NCBI RefSeq assembly: GCF_014199935.1
Contig: NZ_JACHOP010000003.1
Coordinates: 1 to 64,000 of the forward strand
Source: Methylorubrum rhodinum
Lineage (GTDB): Bacteria > Pseudomonadota > Alphaproteobacteria > Rhizobiales > Beijerinckiaceae
Direction of reading: 5' to 3'
DNA length: 64,000 bases
Part shown: positions 26,924 to 35,852 of the stretch, in pieces
How positions within the stretch are numbered: position 1 is the stretch's first letter
How the letters are laid out: the number at the start of each line of letters is the position of its first letter
Notes under the pieces: model-generated
Database searches by the model: none
What the model was told of the DNA's origin: nothing
The model's input: only the letters and a program-made list of their open reading frames with translations
Position numbers and translations under genes: made by a program

Positions 26924-28213
26924 ATGAGCATCGATCACGGCAACACGACCCGCCGCGGCATCCTCAAGGGCGCCGCCGCCGCGCTGGCGCTGGCCGGCGC
27001 GGCCCGCGCCGCGCTGCCGGGCGGGGCGTTCGCGCAAGGCGCCGGGCCGGAGGTGAAGGGAGCCAAGCTCGGCTTCATCGCGCTCACCGATGCCGGCCCG
27101 CTGTTCGTCGCCAAGGAAAAGGGCCTGTTCGCGAAGTACGGGATGCCCGACACGGAGGTGCTCAAGCAGGCCTCCTGGGGCACGACCCGCGACAACCTCG
27201 TGCTGGGCTCGGAGGGCAACGGCATCGACGGCGCCCACATCCTCACGCCGATGCCCTACCTGATCTCGGCCGGCCGGGTGACGCAGAACAACGTCCCGGT
27301 GCCGATGTACATCATGGCCCGGCTGAACCTGAACGGGCAGTGCATCTCGGTCGCCAAGGAATATCTCGACAAGAAGATCGGCCTCGACACCAAGCCGTTC
27401 AAGACGGCCCTGGAGGCCAAGAAGGCGTCGGGCAAGGCGATCAAGGCCGCCATGACCTTCCCCGGCGGCACCCACGACCTCTGGATCCGCTACTGGCTCG
27501 CCGCCGGCGGCATCGATCCCGACAAGGACATCGAGACCATCGTGGTGCCGCCCGCCCAGATGGTGGCGAACATGAAGGTCGGCACGATGGACTGCTTCTG
27601 CGTCTGCGAGCCGTGGAACGCGCAGCTCATCAACCAGGGCATCGGCTACACCGCGCTCACCACCGGCGAATTGTGGAAGGACCACCCGGAAAAGTCCTTC
27701 GCGATGCGCGCGGCCTTCGTCGACAAGTATCCCAACGCGGCCAAAGCCCTGCTGATGGCCGTGATGGAGGCGCAGGCCTGGTGCGAGAAGCCGGAGAACC
27801 GCGAGGAACTCGCGACAATCGTCGCCAAGCGCCAGTGGATCAACGTACCGGTCGCCGACGTGATCGACCGGATGAAGGGCAAGTTCGATTACGGCACCGG
27901 CCGCGTCGTCGAGAACAGCCCCGTCATGATGAAGTACTGGGACGATCACGCCTCGTACCCCTACCAGTCCCACGACCTCTGGTTCCTCACCGAGGACATC
28001 CGCTGGGGCAAGTTCGACGCCCAGACCGATACGAAGGCGCTGATCGCCAAGGTCAACCGCGAGGACCTCTGGCGCGAGGCCGCCAAGGCGCTCGGCGTCT
28101 CGGGCCCGGCCTCGACCTCGCGGGGCGTCGAGACCTTCTTCGACGGCAAGGTCTTCGATCCGGCGGACCCCGCCGCCTACCTCAACAGCCTCGGCATCAA
28201 GAAGGTCGCGTGA
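26924..28213 (+). CDS. nrtA: Nitrate ABC transporter substrate-binding protein
   Basis: Binding component of a nitrate/nitrite (NrtA/CmpA-type) importer. A Tat-type signal is visible: TTRRGILKG at residues 8-16 followed by an alanine-rich hydrophobic stretch and a cleavage region near GGAFAQG. The mature part shows KLGFIALTDAGPLFVAKEKGLF, TRDNLVLGSEGNGIDGAHIL, TFPGGTHDLWIRYWLAAGGIDPDKD and DCFCVCEPWNAQLI. 429 aa. ATG at 26924 has GAGG 8 bases upstream. Expression should depend on the sigma-54 promoter and the NasT leader. The stop overlaps the permease start (TGATG). Confidence 0.93.
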   Translation: MSIDHGNTTRRGILKGAAAALALAGAARAALPGGAFAQGAGPEVKGAKLGFIALTDAGPLFVAKEKGLFAKYGMPDTEVLKQASWGTTRDNLVLGSEGNGIDGAHILTPMPYLISAGRVTQNNVPVPMYIMARLNLNGQCISVAKEYLDKKIGLDTKPFKTALEAKKASGKAIKAAMTFPGGTHDLWIRYWLAAGGIDPDKDIETIVVPPAQMVANMKVGTMDCFCVCEPWNAQLINQGIGYTALTTGELWKDHPEKSFAMRAAFVDKYPNAAKALLMAVMEAQAWCEKPENREELATIVAKRQWINVPVADVIDRMKGKFDYGTGRVVENSPVMMKYWDDHASYPYQSHDLWFLTEDIRWGKFDAQTDTKALIAKVNREDLWREAAKALGVSGPASTSRGVETFFDGKVFDPADPAAYLNSLGIKKVA

Positions 28214-29076
28214 TGGCTCTCGGTGCAACCCTCGGAACGGCCGTGCGTGACCGCCTCGCGGTCAAGGCGCGCGGTCCCCTGATCACCAAGGCGGGCCTGC
28301 GCGGGATCGCCGCCCGCATTGTCCCTCCGGTCGTCGTGCTGGCGGGATTCCTGCTCCTGTGGGAGGTGTTGTGCTCCTCCCCCACCGCCGGCCTGCCGCC
28401 GCCCTCGCGCGTGGTGACGGACGCCTGGGACATCATCGCCGATCCGTTCTTCGACAACGGCGGCACCGACAAGGGCCTGTTCTGGCACATCACGGCGAGC
28501 CTCCAGCGCGTGGCGCTCGGCTTCTCGTTGGCCGTCATCGCGGGCGTGCTGCTCGGCACGCTGGTGGGCCAGTCCGAATGGGCGATGCGCGGCCTCGACC
28601 CGATCTTCCAGGTGCTGCGCACGATCCCGCCGCTCGCCTGGCTCCCGCTCTCGCTCGCCGCCTTCCGCGACGGCCAGCCCTCGGCGATCTTCGTGATCTT
28701 CATCACCTCGATCTGGCCGATCATCATCAACACCGCGGTCGGCATCCGCAACATCCCGCAGGATTATCGCAACGTCTCGGCGGTCATCCGGCTCAATCCG
28801 ATCGAGTTCTTCTACAAGATCATGCTGCCCTCGGCCGCGCCGTACATCTTCACCGGTCTGCGCATCGGCGTCGGCCTGTCCTGGCTCGCCATCGTCGCGG
28901 CCGAGATGCTGATCGGCGGCGTCGGCATCGGCTTCTTCATCTGGGACGCGTGGAACTCGTCGCATATCAGCGAGATCATCGTCGCCCTCGTCTATGTCGG
29001 GCTCATCGGCTTCGTCCTCGACCGTGTGGTCGCGGGGCTCGGCGTGCTCGTCACCCGCGGCACCAGCGCAGCCTGA
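28213..29076 (+). CDS. nrtB: Nitrate ABC transporter permease
   Basis: Inner-membrane permease of the NrtB/SsuC type, 287 aa with about six to seven hydrophobic segments. The EAA-type coupling loop appears in NVSAVIRLNPIEFFYKIMLPSAAPYIFTGLRIGVGLSW, and the N-terminal WEVLCSS...GLPPPSRVV and PLAWLPLSLAAF match the family. The ATG at 28213 shares a base with the nrtA stop, implying translational coupling. Forms the importer with nrtA and nrtC. Confidence 0.93.
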   Translation: MALGATLGTAVRDRLAVKARGPLITKAGLRGIAARIVPPVVVLAGFLLLWEVLCSSPTAGLPPPSRVVTDAWDIIADPFFDNGGTDKGLFWHITASLQRVALGFSLAVIAGVLLGTLVGQSEWAMRGLDPIFQVLRTIPPLAWLPLSLAAFRDGQPSAIFVIFITSIWPIIINTAVGIRNIPQDYRNVSAVIRLNPIEFFYKIMLPSAAPYIFTGLRIGVGLSWLAIVAAEMLIGGVGIGFFIWDAWNSSHISEIIVALVYVGLIGFVLDRVVAGLGVLVTRGTSAA

Positions 29077-29087
29077 GGAGCGAACCC

Positions 29088-29882
29088 ATGGCCCATCTCT
29101 CCCTCTCCCAGGTCGGCATCTCGTTCCGCCGCGGCGGCAAGACGTCGGAAGTGCTGCGCGACGTGAACCTCGACATCGCCAAGGGCGAGTTCGTCTCGAT
29201 CATCGGGCATTCCGGCTGCGGCAAGTCGACGGTGCTCAACATCGTCGCCGGCCTGCTCAAGGCCTCGACCGGCGGCGTGCTGCTCGACGGACGTGAAGTG
29301 AACGCGCCCGGTCCCGACCGCGCGGTGGTGTTCCAGAACCACTCGCTCCTGCCCTGGCTGACGGTGCGCGAGAACGTGGCGCTCGCCGTCGACAAGGTCG
29401 CGAAGGGCAAGAAGACCCGCGCCGAGCGCACTGAGTGGATCGAGCACAACCTCGCGCTGGTGAACATGATGCACGCCGCCGACAAGCGCCCGGCGGAAAT
29501 TTCGGGGGGCATGAAGCAGCGCGTCGGCATCGCCCGCGCGCTCGCCATGGAGCCGACCGTGCTCTTGATGGACGAGCCGTTCGGCGCGCTCGACGCCCTG
29601 ACCCGCGCCCATCTCCAGGACCAGCTCATGGAGATCCAGATCCGCCTCAGGAACACCGTCATCATGATCACCCACGACGTGGACGAGGCGGTGCTGCTCT
29701 CCGACCGCATCGTGATGATGACGAACGGGCCCTCGGCCACCATCGGCGAGATCCTGCCCGTGCCGCTGGCCCGTCCCCGCCGCCGGCTCGATCTGGTGGA
29801 GGACGCCACCTACGTCCACGCCCGCGCCGCCGTGCTGGAGTTCCTCTACGCCCGCCACGCCAAGCCGGCCATGGCGGCCTAA
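29088..29882 (+). CDS. nrtC: Nitrate ABC transporter ATP-binding protein
   Basis: ATPase energising the nitrate importer. Walker A GHSGCGKST, Q-loop VVFQNHSLLPW, signature ISGGMKQRVGIARALA, Walker B VLLMDEPFGALDALTR and switch histidine MITHDVDEA are all intact. 264 aa, a single ATPase domain without the extra substrate-binding domain fused in cyanobacterial NrtC, so NrtD-like; I use nrtC for position. ATG at 29088 has GAGGAG 8 bases upstream, 11 bases after nrtB. Confidence 0.92.
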   Translation: MAHLSLSQVGISFRRGGKTSEVLRDVNLDIAKGEFVSIIGHSGCGKSTVLNIVAGLLKASTGGVLLDGREVNAPGPDRAVVFQNHSLLPWLTVRENVALAVDKVAKGKKTRAERTEWIEHNLALVNMMHAADKRPAEISGGMKQRVGIARALAMEPTVLLMDEPFGALDALTRAHLQDQLMEIQIRLRNTVIMITHDVDEAVLLSDRIVMMTNGPSATIGEILPVPLARPRRRLDLVEDATYVHARAAVLEFLYARHAKPAMAA

Positions 29883-29899
29883 CCCCGATCCCACCCTCC

Positions 29900-30015
29900 C
29901 CCTCATCCTGAGGTGCCCGCGCGAGCGGGCCTCGAAGGCGGGCTCCAGGGATCGCAAGCAGACCGGAGGGCTCTCTCAAAGCCCTCCGCTTCGCTCCGGC
30001 ACCTCAGGATGAGGG
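29900..30015. repeat. Palindromic intergenic repeat family 1, copy 2
   Basis: Same outer arms as 18422-18536 (CCCTCATCCTGAGGTGCC and its complement) with the shared interior GGGCTCCAGGGATCG. It sits between nrtC and the FAD-protein gene, inside what is otherwise a single assimilation operon, so it will be transcribed and may affect processing or message stability. Confidence 0.9.
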
Positions 30016-30047
30016 CCAGGGTAGGACATCCCAAGAAAAGCATCGCG

Positions 30048-31283
30048 ATGCCGACAGAAACCCGAAAACCGAAGGAAAGGCTCGTCGTCGTCGGCAACGG
30101 CATGGCCTCGCTCCGCTTCCTCGAGCGGCTGACCGAGCGCGCGCCGGGCCGGTTCGACGTGAGCGTGGTCGGCGCCGAGCCGGTGGCAGCCTACAACCGG
30201 GTGCTGCTGTCCTCGCTGCTCGGCGGCGAGGTGGACGAGGCCGCCTGCGGCTTCCGCCCCCTCCCCTGGTACGAGGAGCACGGCATCCGCCTCGTCACCG
30301 GCGCGCCGGTCACCGAGATCGACCGGGCCAACCGGCTGGCGATCGTCGGCTCGGCGCATGTGCTGCCCTACGACCGGCTGGTGCTGGCGGTGGGCTCGCT
30401 GCCGATCCGCCTGCCGCTGCCGGGCATCGACCTGCCCGGCGTGCTCACCTTCCGCGATTTCGCCGACGTGGCGGCGATCCGCAAGGCCGCGGTGGAGCAT
30501 GCCAAGGCCGTCGTCATCGGCGGCGGGTTGCTCGGGTTGGAGGCCGCGGTCGGGCTCGCCCGGCTCGGTGTGGATACGACCCTCGTCCACGTGATGGACC
30601 GGGTGATGGAGCGCCAGCTCGATCATACCGCCGCCCGCCTCGTGCGGGCCGCGATGGAGGCCCGCGGCGTCAAGGTGATGCTGTCCGCCAACACCGCGGC
30701 GATCGAGGGCGAGGGCAAGGTCGAGCGCCTCCGCATGAAGGACGGCAGCGTGATCCCCGCCGACCTCGTGGTGATGTCCGTCGGCATCCGCGCCTCGACG
30801 GCGCTGGCGCAATCCTGCGGGCTGGCCTGCGGGCGCGGCATCACGGTCGACGACCGGATGACCACCTCGGACCCGGCCGTCTTCGCCCTCGGCGAATGCG
30901 CCGAGCATCGCGGGTTCGTCTACGGCCTCGTCGAGCCGGCCTACGAGCAGGCCGAGGTGCTGGCGCGACACCTCGTCGGCGAGCAGGCCACCTATCCCGG
31001 CACGTCCCTTGCCACGAGCCTGAAGGTGTCGGGCCTGCCGGTGTTTTCGGCCGGCGTGGTCGACACGCCGGAAGGCGCCGAGGCGGTGGTGATGCACGAC
31101 GCGTCCGCCGGGCTCTACCGCAAGCTGATCATCGCCGACGGGTGCCTGTTGGGCGCGGTCTTCGTCGGCGACATCTCCGAGCAGGCGCGCTGCAAGGCGC
31201 TGATCCGCGACCGCACGCCGCTCGATCCGAACGACCGGGACGACCTGATGTTCGGCCCGGCCCCCACATCCCTCGCAGCGTGA
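30048..31283 (+). CDS. NirB-like FAD/NAD(P)-dependent oxidoreductase
   Basis: Pyridine-nucleotide-disulphide-fold protein matching the N-terminal FAD half of the large NADH nitrite reductase subunit NirB, but standing alone (411 aa). FAD site VVVGNGMASLRFLERL, the NirB-like FDVSVVGAEPVAAYNRVLLSSLL, NAD(P) site VVIGGGLLGLEAAVGLARLGV and VFALGECAEHRGFVYGLVEPAYEQAEVLA. Immediately upstream (11 bases) of the nitrite reductase gene; it probably passes electrons from NAD(P)H toward nitrite or nitrate reduction. ATG at 30048 has only a weak ribosome site. Confidence 0.85.
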   Translation: MPTETRKPKERLVVVGNGMASLRFLERLTERAPGRFDVSVVGAEPVAAYNRVLLSSLLGGEVDEAACGFRPLPWYEEHGIRLVTGAPVTEIDRANRLAIVGSAHVLPYDRLVLAVGSLPIRLPLPGIDLPGVLTFRDFADVAAIRKAAVEHAKAVVIGGGLLGLEAAVGLARLGVDTTLVHVMDRVMERQLDHTAARLVRAAMEARGVKVMLSANTAAIEGEGKVERLRMKDGSVIPADLVVMSVGIRASTALAQSCGLACGRGITVDDRMTTSDPAVFALGECAEHRGFVYGLVEPAYEQAEVLARHLVGEQATYPGTSLATSLKVSGLPVFSAGVVDTPEGAEAVVMHDASAGLYRKLIIADGCLLGAVFVGDISEQARCKALIRDRTPLDPNDRDDLMFGPAPTSLAA

Positions 31284-31294
31284 GTGAGGCAGCG

Positions 31295-33085
31295 ATGGCA
31301 GACGACTTCAACGCCGAGCAGAAGCGCTATCTCGAAGGCTTCGCCTCGGGGATCGCCGCCGCCCGGATGACCGGCGGGCTCGCGATCGGACAAGCCCCCG
31401 CGGGCGGCGTCACCGAGCCGACCGGCCCGGACGCGATCCACATCAAGGCGCAGGAGGCCACCGTGAAGGCGGGCGGCAAGCTCTGCGATCAGGAGAAGTG
31501 GAAGCGGGCCGAGAACCCGTTCGAGGGCCACAACCGCCTGATCGCGGAGGCCGCGACCGGCAAGGCGCCGAAGCCCGAGGACAATTTCCGCTGGCGCTAT
31601 CACGGCCTGTTCTGGGTCGCGCCGACCCAGACCTCCTACATGTGCCGCCTGCGCATCCCCAACGGCATCCTGCATCACTGGCAGTTTTCCGGCATCGCCG
31701 ATCTGGCCGACGCCCATGGCGGCCCCTACAGCCACGTCACCACCCGCGCCAACCTTCAGGTGCGCGAGATTTCGCCCGAGCACGGCCAGGCCTTCCTCGA
31801 CGGGCTGACCGATCTCGGTCTGACCGCCCGCGGCTCGGGTGCGGACAACATCCGCAACGTCACCGGCTCGCCCACCGCCGGCATCGACGCGCAGGAGCTG
31901 CTGGACACGCGGCCCTTGGCCAAGTCCTGGCACAACTGGATCATCAACGACCGCTCGCTCTACGGCCTGCCGCGCAAGTTCAACGTCGCCTTCGACGGCG
32001 GCGGCGTGATGCCGGTGCTCGAGGAGACCAACGACATCGGCTTCCAGGCGATCGAGGTGTTGGAGGGCGCCGCGGTGCCGGCCGGCGTGTGGATGCGCCT
32101 CGTGCTGGGCGGCATCTCCGGCCACAAGGATCTCGCCCGCGACACCGGCATCGTCCTGAAGCCCGAGGATTGCAACAAGGTGGCGGACGCGATCATCCGC
32201 GTCTTCATCGAGAACGGCGACCGGACCAACCGCAACAAGAGCCGGATGAAATACGTCCTCGACGCCTGGGGCTTCGACAAGTACCTCGCTGCCGTCGAGG
32301 AAAAGCTGGGGCGCAAGCTCGACCGGGTCGCGCCGGAGCATGTCGCGCCGAGGAAGCCCACCGACCGGTTCGCTCATGTCGGCGTGCACCGGCAGGTGCA
32401 GCCCGGCCTCAACTGGGTCGGCGTCGTCCTGCCGGTCGGCAAGATGACCACCGACCAGATGCGCGAACTCGCAAAAATCTCCGTCGAGTGCGGCGATGGC
32501 CAGATCCGCCTCACCGTCTGGCAGAACTTCATCTTCTCCGGCGTGCCGGACGCCAAGGTCGCCGAGGTCGAGGCGCGGGTGAAGGCGCTCGGCCTCACGG
32601 TCGAGGCCGCGGGCATCCGCTCCGGGCTCGTCGCCTGCACCGGCGCCCGCGGCTGCAAGTTCGCGGCCTCCGACACCAAGGGCCACGCGCTGATCATCGC
32701 CGACCATGTGGAACAGGCGGTGCCCGGCCTCGACGTGCCGGTGAACGTCCACCTCACCGGCTGCCATCACTCGTGCGCCCAGCACTACATCGGCGATATC
32801 GGCCTGATCGGCGCCAAGGTCGTGGTCTCGGAAGAGGGCGACACCGTCGAGGGCTACGACATCGTCGTCGGCGGCGGTTTCGCCGAGAACCCGAAGATCG
32901 GCACCGAGATCTGGAAGGCCGTGAAGGCCGAGGACGCGCCGGCCCGCGTCGAGGCCCTGCTCAAGACCTACCTCGCCTTGCGCGAGAACAAGGACGAGAG
33001 CTTCCAGTCGTTTACGGCGCGCAAGGGCCCCGAGGCCCTGCGCGACGCGGCGCAGGAACAGCCGGTCCTGAAGGCCGCGGCGTAG
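31295..33085 (+). CDS. nirA: Siroheme nitrite/sulfite reductase, ferredoxin-type (NirA-like)
   Basis: Assimilatory reductase taking nitrite to ammonium with six electrons. The [4Fe-4S]-siroheme ligands are present: CTGARGC (C448, C454) and CHHSC (C490, C494). The two repeated halves are visible (HVTTRANLQVREI... and FAHVGVHRQVQPGLNWVGVVLP). 596 aa. Placement after nrtABC favours nitrite over sulphite as substrate. ATG at 31295 has GAGG upstream. Its partner electron donors are likely the NirB-like protein before it and the Fe-S/FNR protein after it. Confidence 0.92.
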   Translation: MADDFNAEQKRYLEGFASGIAAARMTGGLAIGQAPAGGVTEPTGPDAIHIKAQEATVKAGGKLCDQEKWKRAENPFEGHNRLIAEAATGKAPKPEDNFRWRYHGLFWVAPTQTSYMCRLRIPNGILHHWQFSGIADLADAHGGPYSHVTTRANLQVREISPEHGQAFLDGLTDLGLTARGSGADNIRNVTGSPTAGIDAQELLDTRPLAKSWHNWIINDRSLYGLPRKFNVAFDGGGVMPVLEETNDIGFQAIEVLEGAAVPAGVWMRLVLGGISGHKDLARDTGIVLKPEDCNKVADAIIRVFIENGDRTNRNKSRMKYVLDAWGFDKYLAAVEEKLGRKLDRVAPEHVAPRKPTDRFAHVGVHRQVQPGLNWVGVVLPVGKMTTDQMRELAKISVECGDGQIRLTVWQNFIFSGVPDAKVAEVEARVKALGLTVEAAGIRSGLVACTGARGCKFAASDTKGHALIIADHVEQAVPGLDVPVNVHLTGCHHSCAQHYIGDIGLIGAKVVVSEEGDTVEGYDIVVGGGFAENPKIGTEIWKAVKAEDAPARVEALLKTYLALRENKDESFQSFTARKGPEALRDAAQEQPVLKAAA

Positions 33086-33087
33086 TC

Positions 33088-33189
33088 TCTCCTCCCCCTT
33101 GCGGGGAGGAGCCGGAGGTGGGGGTGGTTCAGGATTGAGCGACCCGGTGCCTCCTGCCCGACCCCCACCCCTCCCCGCAGGGGGGAGGG
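33088..33189. repeat. GC-rich inverted repeat between nirA and the reductase gene
   Basis: Left part CTCCCCCTTGCGGGGAG is itself a hairpin; GAGGTGGGGGT pairs with ACCCCCACC and the right end CTCCCCGCAGGGGGGAG closes a second hairpin. It resembles 40274-40406 and is a common type of alphaproteobacterial intergenic repeat. It fills most of the gap 33086-33222. Confidence 0.7.
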
Positions 33190-33222
33190 AATCACGGTCC
33201 GTCTCGCTTCTCAGGTCTGCCC

Positions 33223-34827
33223 ATGACCCAGCACGTCACGCCCCCGCTCGTCCTGATCCCGGAAAACGCCCCCTTCAGCCCCGACCAGCGCTCCTGGCTG
33301 TCGGGCTATTTCGCCGCACTCCTCGGCCCGGCGGTGGAAGGTGCCACCGCGCTGGCGCCCGGCGAGGGGCCCTCGACCGGTCCGAAACTCGCCGACAACG
33401 ACGACGCGCCCTGGCACGACCCGTCGATGCCGATCGGCGATCGGATGGATCTGGCCAAGGACAGGCCCGAGCCGCAGAAGCTGATGGCGGCCATGGCCCA
33501 GCAGGATTGCGGCCAGTGCGGCTACAACTGCGCCGACTACGCCAACGCCATCTTCCTCAAGAGCGAGGAGCGCCTGAACCTTTGCCAGCCCGGCGGCAAA
33601 GAGACGATGCGCATGCTCAAGCGGCTGGACGAGGAGTTCGGCGCCTCGGGCGGCGCCGCGGCTCCGAAGGCGGATGCGGGGGATGCGCCGAAGAAAGAGC
33701 CGGAACTCGGGCCGCTGGGCTTCTGCCGCGAGAACCCGGTCGAGGCGACCTTCCTGTCGCGCACCCGGCTCAATGCGCCGGGCGGCGAGAAGGAGACGTG
33801 GCACATCGAGATCGATCTGAAGGACACGCCGATCACCTACGAGGTCGGCGATTCCCTCGGGCTTTTTCCGGCCAACGCCCCGGCGCTCGTCGATGCGGTG
33901 ATCGCCGAACTCGGCGCCCGCCCCGAACGCAAGATCGGCGGCAAGACCCTGCGCGACCGCCTGATGACCGAGTACGCGCTGGGCGCTGCGCCCGACAACC
34001 TCTACCAGCTCCTCTCGCTCCTCACCGCGGGCGAGCAGCGGAAGAAAGCGCAGGCGCTCGCCGCGGGCGAGGACCCGGACGGCGACGCCGCCCATCTCGA
34101 CGTGCTCGGCGCGCTCCACAAGTTCCCCGGCGCGCGCCCCGACGCGGAAGTCTTCCTCGAAGCCCTCGACGAGTTGCAGCCGCGGCTCTACTCGATCTCG
34201 TCCTCGCCGAAGATGGATGTGGGCCGCGTCTCGCTCACGGTCGATGCGGTGCGCTACAACCACCGCTCCCGCCTTCGCCTCGGCGTCGCCTCGACCCATC
34301 TCGGCGAGCGCATGCCGGAGCAGACCAAAGTCAAAATCTACCTGCAGAAGGCGCACGGCTTCGCCCTGCCGGAGGATCTTTCCAAGGACGTCATCATGTG
34401 CGGGCCGGGCACCGGCATCGCCCCGTTCCGCGCCTTCCTGCGCGAGCGTGCCGCCACGCAGGCGCCCGGCCGCAACTGGCTGTTCTACGGCCACCAGCGG
34501 CAGGCCTCGGACTTCTTCTACCGGGACGAGCTGAACGGCCTGAAGGAGGACAAGGTTCTGACCCGCCTGTCGCTCGCGTGGTCGCGCGACGGTGCGGAAA
34601 AGACCTACGTGCAGGACCGGATGCGCGAGAACGGCGCCGAGCTGTGGAAGTGGCTGGAGGGCGGCGCCCACTTCTACGTCTGCGGCGATGCCAAGCGCAT
34701 GGCCAAGGACGTGGAGCGCGCGATCATCGACGTCGCCGCGAGCCACGGTGGCAAGAATCCCGACGAGGCGGTGGCCTACCTCGCCGCGCTCAAGAAGGCG
34801 GGCCGCTATCAGGCCGACGTGTACTGA
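33223..34827 (+). CDS. 4Fe-4S/FNR-type reductase (sulfite reductase alpha-like, no flavodoxin domain)
   Basis: NAD(P)H-dependent electron-transfer protein of 534 aa. Residues about 85-130 carry a four-cysteine cluster site (C96, C99, C103, C121: DCGQCGYNC then LCQPGG) like the Fe-S domain of RnfB-type proteins. The rest is the CysJ/cytochrome P450 reductase FAD-NADP module: FAD site PRLYSISSSPK, NADP site GPGTGIAPFRAFLRER, FYVCGDAKRMAKDVE, and a terminal tyrosine. The FMN-binding flavodoxin domain of CysJ is absent, with the Fe-S domain in its place. Probably feeds electrons to nirA or to a nitrate reductase elsewhere. Confidence 0.85.
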   Translation: MTQHVTPPLVLIPENAPFSPDQRSWLSGYFAALLGPAVEGATALAPGEGPSTGPKLADNDDAPWHDPSMPIGDRMDLAKDRPEPQKLMAAMAQQDCGQCGYNCADYANAIFLKSEERLNLCQPGGKETMRMLKRLDEEFGASGGAAAPKADAGDAPKKEPELGPLGFCRENPVEATFLSRTRLNAPGGEKETWHIEIDLKDTPITYEVGDSLGLFPANAPALVDAVIAELGARPERKIGGKTLRDRLMTEYALGAAPDNLYQLLSLLTAGEQRKKAQALAAGEDPDGDAAHLDVLGALHKFPGARPDAEVFLEALDELQPRLYSISSSPKMDVGRVSLTVDAVRYNHRSRLRLGVASTHLGERMPEQTKVKIYLQKAHGFALPEDLSKDVIMCGPGTGIAPFRAFLRERAATQAPGRNWLFYGHQRQASDFFYRDELNGLKEDKVLTRLSLAWSRDGAEKTYVQDRMRENGAELWKWLEGGAHFYVCGDAKRMAKDVERAIIDVAASHGGKNPDEAVAYLAALKKAGRYQADVY

Positions 34828-34839
34828 TCAGCGGCTCGA

Positions 34840-34992
34840 TTACAGTTCCAGCCGCTGCCGGTCGATCTCGGCTAGAATCGCCTCGGCGTCGATGCAATCC
34901 TCGTAGGGCGCGTTCCTGATCTCGTGGATCAGGAACGCCACGCACAGAACGCCGAAACAGGCGACCCCACAGACCACGAACGACACGGCCAT
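34840..34992 (-). CDS. Small single-pass membrane protein, unknown
   Basis: 50 aa: an N-terminal hydrophobic helix (VVCGVACFGVLCVAFLI) followed by an acidic tail (DCIDAEAILAEIDRQRLEL). ATG at 34992; GGGGGAG abuts the start, closer than ideal. It is convergent with the reductase gene, 12 bases apart. Unrecognised. Confidence 0.45.
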   Translation of the reverse strand: MAVSFVVCGVACFGVLCVAFLIHEIRNAPYEDCIDAEAILAEIDRQRLEL

Positions 34993-35261
34993 CTCCCCCG
35001 AGGATGGTTCATTGTTTCTTAACAAACGATGGAGCGCATACCGCCCGCAGGGAATCAAGTCCCGGACGCGATCTCGGCAATAAAATCGGCGGTTCGCCTC
35101 GGTCCGAATCCGCAGGCACTGCAAGCGCCACCGCAAGCGGCCTCGTCTTCTCCCGTAAGCGCTGCGAACATCAATGGAGACAGCGGCGCCGGTCCGTTCC
35201 GGCCCGCCCTCGCGCGCGTGTCCTCTCTGGCGTATGATGAATACGGGAGGAGATCTCATCC

Positions 35262-35477
35262 ATGCGCTACACCGTACACTGGACCGGCCCCGCGGGGTCG
35301 TCCTCCGCCGAGCCCCACGCCGTCGGCGTCCGGGCGGCGGAGCGGGCCATGACCTTCGCCAGCATGGGCGCCTCGGACGTCTACGTGGAGACGGAGGACG
35401 GCCGGGTTTTTCGCGCGCCCGCACAGATGGCGGCGCTCGTCCAATACGCCCAAACTACCGACGGCGAGCGCGGCTGA
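35262..35477 (+). CDS. Small protein of unknown function
   Basis: 71 aa, MRYTVHWTGPAGSSSAEPHAV..., with DVYVETEDGRVF in the middle. GGAGGAG lies about 11 bases before the ATG, the best evidence for translation. No domain recognised. The 270 bases upstream (34993-35261) hold no gene I can support. Confidence 0.55.
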   Translation: MRYTVHWTGPAGSSSAEPHAVGVRAAERAMTFASMGASDVYVETEDGRVFRAPAQMAALVQYAQTTDGERG

Positions 35478-35534
35478 GGCTCGCTCCGGCCTCGGTTGGC
35501 GGTGGCCGATCGGTCAGCCGAGGGACGTCGGACC

Positions 35535-35846
35535 ATGTGGGTCTCGATCTGGACCGGCGGCGACGCCGTCACGGAGCGCCCGCTCTGCCTGCTCGTCCAC
35601 TATCTGCTGGGCATCGACGTCCTGTGCCTGATCACGGTGCAGGGGCTCGCGGTGTTCCTGCTCGGCGTCAGGGAGCCGGTCAGCCTGCCCTGGATGATCG
35701 CCACGGTCGTCCTGATCGTGGCGCACGCCGCCTTCGCCTTGCTGTTCGCCTGGATCGACGGCGAGGAGATCCGAACCGAGGCCGGTTCGGACACCGAATA
35801 CACGATCAGCGAAGGGTCACAGAGCGATGGATCGAGTTCCGGCTGA
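35535..35846 (+). CDS. Small membrane protein, two predicted helices
   Basis: 103 aa with hydrophobic segments at about residues 17-42 (LVHYLLGIDVLCLITVQGL) and 51-74 (WMIATVVLIVAHAAFALLF), and an acidic serine-rich tail. ATG at 35535 has GAGGG about 10 bases upstream; an in-frame TTG at 35496 is an alternative. Unrecognised. Follows the 71-aa gene on the same strand. Confidence 0.55.
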   Translation: MWVSIWTGGDAVTERPLCLLVHYLLGIDVLCLITVQGLAVFLLGVREPVSLPWMIATVVLIVAHAAFALLFAWIDGEEIRTEAGSDTEYTISEGSQSDGSSSG

Positions 35847-35852
35847 GCCGGC

